Shown piece by piece: positions 13,433 through 24,168 of a stretch of 64,000 nt of DNA (within the stretch, counting starts at the first letter, position 1; each line of letters begins with the position of its first letter). The translations under genes were made by a program, and so were the position numbers. This DNA comes from Littorina saxatilis (Eukaryota; Mollusca; Gastropoda; Littorinimorpha; Littorinidae). The stretch lies in the NCBI RefSeq assembly GCF_037325665.1, contig NC_090261.1, positions 24,489,222-24,553,221 on the forward strand, in the 5' to 3' direction. The notes under the pieces are model-generated. The model was given only the letters and a program-made list of their open reading frames with translations, was not told the DNA's origin and ran no database searches.

Positions 13433-14546
13433 GTTCTGCGCAATTAATCGTAATCACATTAGCAACAAGTCGCATGGGCACTACTGCTAAAGTGGATCAA
13501 TTAAAGTGGCAACAAAATCCACTTCAGTGCAATTAGGTGTGAATGGAAATGGACACAGCTTGCGGTCGAAAATAAATCACTGGAGACCCATTTCTGACCA
13601 AAAAATGATAGAATTAAAAAGAAATGTAAAAAATCAACTTGTGAAAATCTGCAAGTAGTTTTGTCATAATGATGCCCAAAAAAAAGGCATGCCCGTTTAT
13701 AAGGAGGAAAATGAAAGAAAGATCATTCAACGTTGTATTGATCAGTTCTGACAAGCAAAAACTGAAAATGACGAAGGTATGCGGTAGGTCACTTTACGTG
13801 CGTCATTGTTCGGGTAGCTAAGCTTATTAAAACAACAAAGGAGCACAACAACTTAAACTTTGTTCTTCTTCTATTTTAATGACAAATATAATTAAAGTAT
13901 TAGATTTAATGGAAGCACAATGTGTACCTTAATCCGTCTAGCTCCAAAGCATGAGTAAACAAAAGTCTGGCTTTAATGGCATGTCATCTGAGTCTTAAAC
14001 ACACGATATCTGCCTTCTTTTGGTTATTTGTTCGTTTGTCTCATTATCATTCTTTAATCATTAAATCTGAATGTTGCAAGGTCCTTTTACAAGCGTGCAT
14101 TTAGCCTACCTTCATTTCTGAAAAAAAATACATGACATAGAATTCAGGGGACAGAGGGGAGGTGGTTTTTTTTTATAAACAAAGCACCAATCATCGATTC
14201 CTCCCGTACTGAGTCGTGACGAAATGAAAAGATGTGATACTATCACTGATACAGAAACGAGCACGTAGCAAAACATTTACGGAAGCAATAATTTGATTTT
14301 CTCCAGAGGAAAATGGATTGACTTCAGCCAAGCATGGCGTCTCCAAGGCTAAGTTTGTAAATAGAGAATACTACATGGCTTGCTGTGTCATAACAAATTT
14401 ACACGAGTCGTTTTTGCAAACTTTTCAATATTTGAAAAAGCAACGAGTGCATGAAGTATTTTACAACTTTTATACACAGGTATTTGTCTTTCACATAGCA
14501 ATATCCCCCCAACATTAATTTGTAGCTTACATCAGATACGGCAAAC
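13433..14546. other. Long spacer, no gene recognised
   Basis: Mostly AT-rich. A 9-bp inverted pair (AAGTGGATC... / ...ATCCACTT) occurs near 13490-13530. Short open frames have no domain signature. Confidence 0.5.
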
Positions 14547-14561
14547 CTCTCTCTCTCTCAC

Positions 14562-14641
<80 letters not shown>

Positions 14642-14804
14642 TCTCTCGGCTCTCTCTCTCTCTCTCTCTCTCCGAAGCTCTCTCTCTCTCCGAAGCTCTC
14701 TCTCTCTCCGAAGCTCTGTCTCTCCGAAGCTCTGTCTCTCCGAAGCTCTCTCTGAAGCTCTCTCTCTCCGAAGCTCTCTCGCTCTCTGGAGCTCTCTCTC
14801 TCCC

Positions 14805-14849
<45 letters not shown>

Positions 14850-14916
14850 CTCTCTCTGGAGCTCTCTCTCTCTCTCTGGAGCTCTCTCTCCCTCTCTCCC
14901 CCTCTCCCTCTCTCTC
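14547..14916. repeat. (CT)n array with CCGAAGCT and CTGGAGCT variants, 5' of LINE copy 3
   Basis: Long CT array with scattered 'ccgaagct' and 'ctggagct' units. The same variants recur in the array on the other side of the LINE (20641-20848). This is good evidence that one array was split by the insertion. Confidence 0.95.
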
Positions 14917-15506
14917 AATTTTCTTAGTAGTGTTATACAACCTAGAGCTTGTATTACGCTTAAAATCTTACGATAAAGTTCAAAGCGTTTTTGCACCTTG
15001 TGCAGTGACTATACCTGTGTTTTTAGTTGTGCCTTGCGTTGTACTCGGACTGCCTGTCTGTGTGACGTGACGTGGACACTGAGGAAAGAGTGTGTTTCTT
15101 TCCCTTCCGGTTCTAGCACTTCTCCATATCGTCTGACCTGCCAGTGACACGTCGTAGCACATTGTTTAGAACTCTATTGTGTAATTTGTAGACGACAAGG
15201 ACTTTGCCTTTTCTGGCAAATCTTGAACATTCACTCTACAACGTCCAGTGTGTGCGGATTGTGTCTGCTTCTGCGTGTACTCTTAACATTTATAAGCATG
15301 TCGGCACTAGCTCCAGCCGCTGGACTGAATATCGGTCACTTAAACATTTATCATCTCTTGAACAAAATTCCTGATCTCTGCGTGTTATTAAATCAACATT
15401 CTCCCATAACCCATTTGTTTGGGATTTCAGAGACTAGGCTGGACTCACGCATCTGTGATGATATGTTGCGGTATGTGGGAGGTGTGTTTATAACCTGCCC
15501 TGTTAT

Positions 15507-15624
15507 ATAGTGCTATATGTCTTATGTAAAAACAATGTCCTGTTTGTATTATTGTTATGTACCACGCCTGAATTTCTCTATGAGATGATAAAGTATTCTT
15601 ATTTTTATTCTTATTCTTCTTATT
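15507..15624 (+). mobile_element. Short LINE/SINE 3'-tail insertion in LINE copy 3
   Basis: It is 118 bp long, from 'atagtgctatatgtcttatg' to a (TTATTC)-type tail, bounded by the 7-bp duplication CTGTTAT at 15500-15506 and 15625-15631. Removing it and one repeat restores the endonuclease frame ('CPVIRRDSM'). An antisense relative lies at 35772-35877. Confidence 0.8.
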
Positions 15625-16715
15625 CTGTTATCCGACGCGACAGTATGGAAGTACAACATACTGGTCTTGCTGTTTGTGTCCATGATTCCATAGCAAAATT
15701 TGTTAAGCGCAGGGCTGATCTGGAAGTGAACATTATTGAATGCCTTTGGCTTGAAATTTCTTATAAGAATTCGAATTCTTTTCTCCTCGGCTTTGTATAT
15801 AGAAATCCCGCATCCCATTCACCTTGGTCTGACGATTTTATTGATTTGATGGATAACATTAGATGTAATAATCGTAATGTTTTGTTACTTGGTGATTTTA
15901 ACATAGACTTGCATAAAACCCAGACAGCCTGGCGCTCAGTAACATCTCTCTTTGGATTCCATCAACTTGTGAACACCTCAACCAGATTGACTGATACAAC
16001 ATCAACGTTGATTGACCACATTTACACTAATAATACCTCCATGGTGTCAAACGTGAAAACTGTACCTTCAAGCATCAGTGACCATTGTTCAATATTTTGT
16101 TCTTGGTCGTTCAAGTTACCTAAGCCGGTGCACAAGGGCCATACAACTATTGAATATAGAAGCTTTAAAACGTTTGATGAAACCAAGTTCTTCTTTGATC
16201 TCAGTTTAGCACCATTTTGAATTTCCTCTGTGTTTAATCATGTTGTTGCTGACGAGGCGTTGGGCGCCCTTTTAGATATATTTTTATCCTATAGTGGATA
16301 AGCATGCCCCACTACGTCACCACAGAGTGAAATATCCATCTCTTCCCCCATGGTTGACGGAACAGATTATAGAAGCCATGTCCCTGCGTGATTTTTACAA
16401 AGCAAACAACATGAAGTCTGATTTTAAGAAACAAAGGAATAAAGTGACAGAATTAACACGTCAAGCAAAAGCAAATTATTTTAATACCGTAAAATCCCTA
16501 GCATAAGCCCACCCCCCCTGTGCACAGATTTAGGGCAAAATTGGGGGGTGGGCGTTTGCTAGGGATTTTGCACAAAGTAAGTTTTGTGCTCAACCGTGTA
16601 ATTGAGTGAATACAAACCCCGAAAGCATGTAAGTTAGGTCGTGTGAGTAGAAGTGGAGGAAAAAGGAGAAAAAAAGGGACTTTAATTGAGGCAAAGAAGG
16701 CCAACGAGGACAATC

Positions 16716-16716
<1 letters not shown>

Positions 16717-16795
<79 letters not shown>

Positions 16796-16862
16796 TAGAC
16801 AGACAGAGAGTGAGAGGGGAGATAGAGGAGAGAGAGACAGACAGACAGACAGACAGAGAAAG
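16717..16862. repeat. (GA)n/(GACA)n microsatellite
   Basis: Runs of GA then ACAG tetranucleotides within the TA-target transposon. Open frames here are repeat translations. Confidence 0.9.
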
Positions 16863-17071
16863 ACACAGTGTAAGACTGTCGCTTCGGCATTTTGCAAAAA
16901 TGGCACACAGAGATTCAAGAACAAACTTCAGGCCACCAGGAAGCTCGTCAAAGTACCGGTACGTAACTGACTAGACAAAAGACGTCAGTGGAAAAGCATG
17001 ACGTAATTTTAATTCACTTTGTCGGGGATGGGTGGGACTGGGAGTGAGGAGAGGGGACAAAGAATAAGAAA

Positions 17072-17966
17072 CAAATCGCGTAAGGCGAAAATACAACATT
17101 TAGTCAAGTAGCTGTCGAACTCACAGAATGAAACTGAACGCAACGCAACGCAGCAAGACCGTATACTCGTAGCATCGTCACTCCACCGCCCGTGGCAAAG
17201 GCAGTGCCAGTGGAATTGACAAGAAGAAGAGCGGGGTATTCGTTGCGCTGAGAAGGATAGCACGCTTTTCTGTACCTCTCTTCGTTTTAACTTTCTGAGC
17301 GTGTTTTTAATCCAAACATATCATATCTATATGTTTTTGGAATCAGGAACCGACAAGGAATAAGATGAAAGTGTTTTTAAATTGATTTCGAAAAAAATTT
17401 TGATAATAATTTTTATATATTTAATTTTCAGAGCTTGTTGTTAATCCAAATATAACATATTTATATGTTTTTGGAATCAGCAAATGATGGAAAATACGAT
17501 GAACGTAAATTTGGATCGTTTTATAAAAAAAATTTTTTTTAACAATTTTCAGATTTTTAATGACCAAAGTCATTAATTAATTTTTAAGCCTCCAAGCTGA
17601 AATGCAATACCGAAGTCCGGGCTTCGTCGAAGATTACTTGACCAAAATTTCAACCAATTTGGTTGAAAAATGAGGGCGTGACAGTGCCGCCTCAACTTTC
17701 ACGAAAAGCCGGATATGACGTCATCAAAGACATTTATCAAAAAAATGGAAAAAAAGTCTGAGGATATCATACCCAGGAACTCTCATGTCAAATTTCATAA
17801 AGATCGGCACAGTAGTTTAGTCTGAATCGCTCTACACACACACACACACACACAGACAGACAGACACACACACACACACACACACACGCACATACACCAC
17901 GACCCTCGTCTCGATTCCCCCCTCTATGTTAAAACATTTAGTCAAAACTTGACTAAATGTAAAAAG
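17072..17966 (-). mobile_element. Family X copy X4, inside the TA-target transposon
   Basis: Full X layout in reverse: 'caaatcgcgtaaggcgaaa' at left, TGACGTCA near 17717, a compound CA/CAGA tract, and 'aaacttgactaaatgtaaaaa' at right. It is the third level of nesting: LINE copy 3, then the TA transposon, then X4. Confidence 0.85.
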
Positions 17967-19357
17967 GAAAAAAACACGAAAAGGTAAAGAAGGGGGAAAA
18001 GATGACTTTTAGAACAGTCTGCACAAATCCTAGTGAAAGTGAGCCTATATTCTCTTTGAAAAAACCAGGGTGGGCGTTTGCTAGGTAGTTACCCCTGTGC
18101 ACAACTTTTGGCCCAAAGTGGGGGGTGGGCGTTTGCTAAATGGTGGGCTTATGCTAGGGATTTTACGGTACATTAATCGAGGACAAGAAAGATATTGCAA
18201 CTGTTTGGCGTGCTGTTAATAACATATTAGGTAAATCTAAACAGAACTCAAATCGGTCTGTCACAACCATCTACCCTGAATATTTTAATAACCATTTTGT
18301 GTCCCTTGCCAATAGGCTAAATGAATCTGCAAAATGCGACAGTCCTGATTCTGACATTGAAGTCTCTTTCTCAAAATTACATGATTTTTGTAATCAGAAA
18401 TGTAAACCAGACGATTTTTTTACTATTCCAGACATGGCAGTGCATGAGGTAGGTAAGGTGCTAGAAGGCCTTGAGAATAAAAAGTCCATGGGTCCGGATA
18501 AGATTCCTCCTTACTTGGCCAAATTAGCTCTACCATATATTGTGGAGCCACTCACCTATGTGTATAATCTCTGCATAAAGCAAAATACTGTACCTAGTTT
18601 GTTAAAGAGAGCAAAAGTAATTCCACTCCATAAAGGCAGAAATTTATCCGATCCAAATAATTTTAGACCCATTTCCTTATTACCCATTTTATCCAAACCA
18701 TTGGAAAAACATATTCACAAACATTTGCTCGCGTACATAGAAAGCAGAAACCTTTTCCATCAATTTCAGTCTGGTTTTCGAACAAATCACTCTTGCCACA
18801 GCGCCCTTACCACGCTATGCGACACCTGGTTGTCTGCAACAAACCGATCTGAAATCAGTGGTGCTGTGTTTCTCGACTTTAAACAAGCGTTTGATCTTGT
18901 TGATAATTCAATTCTATTGAAGAAATTACAGTTGTATGTCAGAAACAGTTCAGTGTGTAACTTCTTTGCTTCCTATTTACATGACAGATCTCAATATACT
19001 GCCCTAAACTGTAAAATATCTACTGAGAAGACTGTCAAATGCGGGGTGCCTCAAGGTTCAGTGCTTGGGCCGATCTTGTTCTGTCTATATATCAATGATC
19101 TGCCACTGCCCAATTCTGATAGCAATGTAAGAAGTGATTTTTTTGCTGACGATTCTTCTCTTAATTCATGCAAGTGGAAAGTCTGTTCCAGTAATAGAGT
19201 CCTCCCTTCAAACAGCTTTAAACGATGTAAATAACTGGTGTAGTGCTAATGCTATGCTTGCCCCTCCAATAAAACCTAAAAGTATGGTAATTGCAACCAG
19301 ACAAAAACACCAGATTTCTCCACTCAAACTAAATCTTACTATTGGTACGCAATCAAT

Positions 19358-19623
19358 CCCGTGATCGGGAGGTCGTGGGTTCGAACCCCGGCCGGGTCAT
19401 ACCTAAGACTTTAAAATTGGCAATCTAGTGGCTGCTCCGCCTGGCGTCTGGCATTATGGGGTTAGTGCTAGGACTGGTTGGTCCGGTGTCAGAATAATGT
19501 GACTGGGTGAGACATGAAGCCTGTGCTGCGACCTCTGTCTTGTGTGTAGCGCACGTTAAATGTCAAAGCAGCACCGCCCTGATATGGCCCTTCGTGGTCG
19601 GTTGGGCGTTAAGCAAACAAAAA
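19358..19623 (+). mobile_element. SINE family B, 5'-truncated, in LINE copy 3
   Basis: It starts just before a tRNA-like B box (GGTTCGAACCCC, 19378-19389) and lacks the A box. It ends 'gttgggcgttaagcaaacaa'. The 11-bp duplication ACGCAATCAAT lies at 19347-19357 and 19624-19634. It differs from SINE family A in body and tail. Confidence 0.85.
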
Positions 19624-20637
19624 ACGCAATCAATTGAACAAGTTCAACAGCATCGCGTTTTATAGGGGTAATTATTGATTGTGAATTCAAGTGGCAGGCA
19701 CAATTACAGCATATCTGCAAGAAAGTAGCCAAGAACGTTTTCCTCCTATCCAAGTTAAAGCAATTTACGGACAGAAGGACTCTGGAAATGTTCCACCATG
19801 CTCATGTAATCCCTCACATTAATTATGTTTCGACGCTCTGGGATGGCAGCAGTGATGTCCACTTGAAAAAGTTAGACTCTCCCTATCGTCGCTCGGCCAA
19901 ACTCATGGTAAAGGATAATGCCTCAACAGATATGAAATTAAAAATGCTTAACTTTCTTCCACTGGAAAAGCAAGTTAAACAAAGCCATTTTCATGCATAA
20001 ATTGTATTACGGTAAAGTGCCGATTTACATTACATCATTATTTAATAAAGCTACCCACAGATATGGGTCGGTCAACTTCATCCCACCGATTCCACGAATT
20101 GACCTGTATAAGACCAGTCTTGCTTTTTCGGGTACTTCAGTTTGGAATTCACTTCCATCATCCTTTAAGCACTTAAAGTCATTAAACAGTTTTAAAAAAT
20201 GTGTTAAAAACCACTCAATGTCTGAGTAATTTAACGCCTTTTGATTTACCACACTTAGTATTACGTCAAAGATGTGCTGTGCATTGTATATTCTGAACAT
20301 ATTTTTGCTATACTATTGCTACATGTTCGATTGCTACCAGCTTGTATTTATAATTACCTGCATAGTATGCATTTGATTTTATGAATAACCACATATGTAT
20401 GCTCTTTATTCCTCATCTTCATCATCATCATCATCATCGTCATTATCATCATCGTCGTCATCTTTATTATCACGTGCTGAAGTTTTCCGACCTCCTTTTG
20501 TTGGTTAACTTTTTAACTTTTTAATTTTAATTTTTTAATTATATAATTGTGTGTCTATGCGTCCCAAGGACAGATTGTAAGAAAAGGCGTAGCCTTAAAT
20601 CTTAATCCTTGTTAAAAAAAAAGGTTCAATTCAATTC

Positions 20638-20640
<3 letters not shown>

Positions 20641-20703
<63 letters not shown>

Positions 20704-20752
20704 CTCTCTCTCTCTCTCTCTCTCCAAAGCTCTCTCTCCCTCTCTCTCTCTC

Positions 20753-20816
<64 letters not shown>

Positions 20817-20848
20817 AAGCTCTCTCCGAAGCTCTCTGGAGCTCTTTC
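20641..20848. repeat. (CT)n array with CCAAAGCT/CCGAAGCT variants, 3' of LINE copy 3
   Basis: Continuation of the array at 14547-14916. It carries the same rare 'ccgaagct' and 'ctggagct' units and starts directly after the LINE's TTCAA tail. Confidence 0.95.
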
Positions 20849-21834
20849 AATCACACACGCTGAGAGAGCGTGAATCCGTTCTACGTCATCAATTATGGGT
20901 CCCATGCACAAACACTAACAAGGTATCGCATTACCATGTCAAGTGCCAGCGACTTCGCAATGACACGAGAACAGAGCGCTTGACAGATGCAATATTAACA
21001 GTAAAATACCTTCGCACGCGTGAAATCCCGTGAGGGGTAATCAAAACGGTAATGGTTCACAAGGGACACCAAAGTGGCTTACAGAAGTCAGCAGACGACT
21101 ACGCAGTGTTTTGGAAGACTCTGGATGTGCTTGCGTCATTCTTTGTGCCTGCAGTGCAAAGTCGATTTTTGTAGAACGCTCAAAAAGACACAAAAAAAGG
21201 TATTTCAGAAGTGGAACAAAGTAGACCGAGATTTACGTTTCTGTTGGTGAAAGTCCTTTTTCTAATTTGTGTTTCATTTTATTTTATTTCAATGTATTTT
21301 ATTAATTTGACTTATAATCATTCATTTGCCGATGTCAATCCACAAACAAAAGCGGAAATAAAAAAATAACTTTTCATTTCTATCAAAAGATTGCAAGATT
21401 ATTTGGCTAAAGAAATAAGACCTAACTTGAAGAATGACGATATTGCTGACCTTGTGAAAAAGTACAACCTGCCATGTGGACTACATTTTTGCTTTTATCC
21501 CAACTCGCACTAGCACAAAAGTTCTTCAGTTCTACATGCAAGAGAATGTTCTTTCGTCAAAACATTAGTACAGGCTTTCGAGATACGTCATATTAGTTAT
21601 ACATGTATATACTTACTTACTCCATTAATCGGTAAAAAAACGAGATGATAACTAGCTAACGTGGGCTGAAAATCACAGAATGCGGAACCCGTGTCGATCT
21701 TCAAATTATATTGCGTTCGTCCGTTTGTAATGATTAAGACGTCACACATCAATCCAACTTCGATTCTGTTTCCATCACAGACAAATCCATTTTCACTTTT
21801 GTTAGCTATGTAGCTCGCATAACCTCGTTCCCCT
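20849..21834. other. Spacer, no gene recognised
   Basis: No exon, RNA gene or repeat that I can name. One 64-codon open frame (21030-21224) has no domain signature. Confidence 0.5.
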
Positions 21835-24131
21835 TTTAATGCGTGATGCCAAATGTGACCGTAGGCGTGCTGAGCGCAGGTATCTTAAGACTGGTCTTAC
21901 TGTCCATAAACAAATATTTCAAGGAGTAAAGGACATTGTAACTAAGTTAGTACACGCAGCAAAGACAACCTTCCTCCAAACCCAGATTATTGCTTGCGAT
22001 TAAAGCAAAAAACTGTTCGATATTTGCTGCCGGTTGACCGGCCGCAGTAAGGTATCCCCACTTCCCACTGTTTTCCCCGCTAGTCAGCTGCCAGATGAAT
22101 TCAGTGATTATTTTATCAAGAAGGTTTCTGATATTCGTTCTGAACATGATCAGATGAGTGCACATTCTGCTTCCTCCAGTCATGTTGATGTTCCCACTGA
22201 TTGTTCTTTTCCATCATTTCAGCCAATCAGTGAAAAAGACCTTAAATCCATTATTCTGAAGTCCAAACCAACACCTTGTCCACTTGATGCCATACCTACA
22301 CCACTGCTTTTTGAGAATCTTGATGTGTTGTTGCCAACTCTTACTCAAATTGTCAATGATAGCCTGTTATCTGGTGTGTTTCCATCATTGTTCAAAACTG
22401 CGCTTGTCAAACCACTTCTCAAAAAACCTAGTCTTGATGTCAATATTTTGAAGAATTATCGTCCTGTATCTAATTTATCATTCTTGTCCAAAGTTTTTGA
22501 AAAGGTAGTTTTGAAGCAGCTGTTGTCATATTTGAACACCCATGATTTGATCTGGCACTTTCAGTCCGCTTATCGCCCTTCTCACTGTACAGAAACAGCC
22601 CTACTTAAAGTAATCAGTGACATTCTGTCTGCTCTGGATGGTGGTGATGTGTCAGTGCTTACCCTACTTGACCTTTCTGCAGCGTTCGACACGATTGACC
22701 ATGTCACGCTTCTCCATAGACTTCAGACTCTGTACGGCATATCCGGTCCACCGCTAGCATGGCTTGAGTCCTATCTCATTGGCAGGACTCAGGCTGTGCT
22801 TGTCGATGGCCAGATGTCTGCTCCAGCCCCACTTTCTTTCGGCGTTCCTCAAGGTTCAGTACTCGGTCCCATCCTTTTCATCATGTACACTAAGCCCCTC
22901 TCCACACTGATTCAAAACCATTCTGTTTTAAATCAGTCTTTTGCTGATGACACCCAGCTGTATAAACCCAGTCCCCCTGCAGAGACACATTCCGCCATCC
23001 AGACCATTCAGACATGCATCACTGATGTTAAATCTTGGATGGTCGATAACAAACTCAAGCTGAATGATGATAAGACTGAAGTCTTACTGTGCAAAAAGAA
23101 GAACACTACATTTCCCTCTCCCCAACCTGTTTCTGTTCAAATAGGCAATACCGACATTCTTTTCTCACCATCAGCTAGAAACCTTGGATTCACCCTTTCA
23201 TCTGACATGACCCTTAACAAACATATATCTTTAGTCTGTAGAGCAGCTTATTTTGAGCTTCGTAAGATCAGCACCATTCGCCACACACTCTCCTCTCAAA
23301 CAACTAACACTCTTATTTGTGCCTTTGTTCTTTCTAAACTTGACTACTGCAACTCTCTTCTCTCTGGCTGTCCTCTATACCTCCTGCATAAACTACAAAT
23401 AGTCCAAAACTCGGCAGCACGCCTCATTCTCAAAGCACGAAAACGAGATCACGCAACACCACTTCTTCACACACTGCACTGGTTACCTATTCAAGCCCGC
23501 ATTGATTACAAACTGTCCACCCTCTGCTTTAACTTCTTTTCTGGCTCGTCTCCTGCTTACTTCTCTGAACTCCTCACCGTCTATTCTCCAGCAAGACAAC
23601 TCCGTACCTCTTCTGACTGTCGCATCCTTACCATTCCACACACCAAAACCAAAACATACGGACAACGCACTTTTACTTTCTGCGCACCCACACAATGGAA
23701 TTCTCTCCCCTTTCACATCCGCCACTCTCAGTCACCCCAAGCATTCAAACGAGCACTTAAAACGCACCTCTTCAAGAAATACAACCCCTGATTTTGTTTT
23801 CTCAGTCCATCAGTAGGCTACATGTAGTGTATTTGTTGTTTTAGTGATAATGTATATAAACATCTAGGACTGTTTTCAGCATTGTTGATAACATGTTCTG
23901 TTTTCAGCTGGTATTTCCTTGTTTTTACTACCTATTTTATTCATGTTTTTATTACTTAGTTAGTGGAAGAATCTTTTGTAATGTATGTTTGATGGTTTAT
24001 GCTTTTAATTAAGCGTTGTTGACTATGAATGTAGATGTAATGCTTGTATAACTGTGTTTTAATTTTAAATGTGTCTTGAAGCGCAAAGAGCATAATTGTA
24101 AAAGTTATGATGTTGCGCTATATAAATGCTC

Positions 24132-24163
<32 letters not shown>
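21835..24163 (+). mobile_element. L2-type LINE, 5'-truncated, near-open RT
   Basis: It begins in the linker after the endonuclease ('RDAKCDRRRAERRYLKTG'), with one in-frame TAA near 21999. The RT then runs open to 23791. The 3' end carries the typical L2/CR1-like 'gcgcaaagagca...gcgctatataaatg' and a pure (ATT)n tail. The endonuclease is absent. It is a different family from LINE copies 1-3, and its better coding state suggests a younger insertion. Confidence 0.9.
22034..23791 (+). CDS. L2-type LINE reverse transcriptase (transposon protein)
   Basis: It has 585 codons. Fingers and palm show 'KNYRPVSNLSFLSKVFEKVV', 'FQSAYRPSHCTETALLKV', 'LLDLSAAFDTIDHVTLLHRL', 'FGVPQGSVLGPILFIMYT' and the catalytic 'SFADDTQLY'. 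The thumb and C-terminal domain has 'LGFTLSSDMTLNKHI', 'SKLDYCNSLLSG' and 'LHWLPIQARIDYKL'. The frame is open upstream beyond 22034 to the TAA, and the first codon used here is TTG, so the true start is lost. It reverse-transcribes LINE RNA at the target site; without an endonuclease this copy is not autonomous. Confidence 0.9.
   Translation: MTGRSKVSPLPTVFPASQLPDEFSDYFIKKVSDIRSEHDQMSAHSASSSHVDVPTDCSFPSFQPISEKDLKSIILKSKPTPCPLDAIPTPLLFENLDVLLPTLTQIVNDSLLSGVFPSLFKTALVKPLLKKPSLDVNILKNYRPVSNLSFLSKVFEKVVLKQLLSYLNTHDLIWHFQSAYRPSHCTETALLKVISDILSALDGGDVSVLTLLDLSAAFDTIDHVTLLHRLQTLYGISGPPLAWLESYLIGRTQAVLVDGQMSAPAPLSFGVPQGSVLGPILFIMYTKPLSTLIQNHSVLNQSFADDTQLYKPSPPAETHSAIQTIQTCITDVKSWMVDNKLKLNDDKTEVLLCKKKNTTFPSPQPVSVQIGNTDILFSPSARNLGFTLSSDMTLNKHISLVCRAAYFELRKISTIRHTLSSQTTNTLICAFVLSKLDYCNSLLSGCPLYLLHKLQIVQNSAARLILKARKRDHATPLLHTLHWLPIQARIDYKLSTLCFNFFSGSSPAYFSELLTVYSPARQLRTSSDCRILTIPHTKTKTYGQRTFTFCAPTQWNSLPFHIRHSQSPQAFKRALKTHLFKKYNP

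Positions 24164-24168
<5 letters not shown>

Larger units (their letters stand above)
16485..18170. mobile_element. Non-autonomous DNA transposon with 29-bp perfect inverted ends and TA target
   Basis: The first and last 29 bases (16485-16513, starting TACCGTAAAATCCCTAGC, and 18142-18170) are exact reverse complements, including a flanking TA. Removing the element and one TA rejoins the LINE in frame ('AKANYFNTLIEDKK'). Subterminal repeats 'gggtgggcgtttgctagg' occur at both ends. There is no transposase. Inside sit a GA/GACA microsatellite and family X copy X4. It could be a Tc1/mariner-type MITE; the superfamily is not certain. Confidence 0.85.
15223..20229 (+). pseudogene. LINE copy 3 endonuclease-reverse transcriptase, interrupted
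   Basis: The pieces are: 15223-15506 endonuclease start; 15625-16220 endonuclease core with 'GFVYRNPAS', 'LLGDFNIDL' and 'SISDHCSIF'; 16294-16486 linker; 18169-19234 RT; then shifted frames to 20229. Frame changes lie near 16220, 19170 and after 19634. An aspartate pair is kept in FADD. No host function is implied. Confidence 0.8.
14917..20640 (+). mobile_element. LINE copy 3 (Jockey/CR1-type), near full length, with three insertions
   Basis: After about 300 bp of 5' sequence the coding part opens directly with an endonuclease ('LNIGHLNIYHLLNKIPDLC', 'GISETRLD'). Three insertions (15507-15624, 16487-18168, 19358-19623) interrupt it, each with target duplication. The first two empty sites read in frame across the gap. 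The RT follows ('FRPISLLPILSKPLEKHI', 'FLDFKQAFDLVD', 'CGVPQGSVLGPILF', 'FFADDSS'), then the 'PRIDLYKTSLAFSGTSVWNSLP' block, stop near 20229, a 3' region and a TTCAA-repeat tail at the CT array. There are frameshifts after FADD and after the SINE. Without insertions it is about 3.6 kb, with no ORF1 seen. Confidence 0.85.

Noticed and set aside
19370-19400. tRNA gene at the GGTTCGAACCCC motif
   Set aside because: Only a B box is present, at the truncated start of a SINE with 11-bp duplications.
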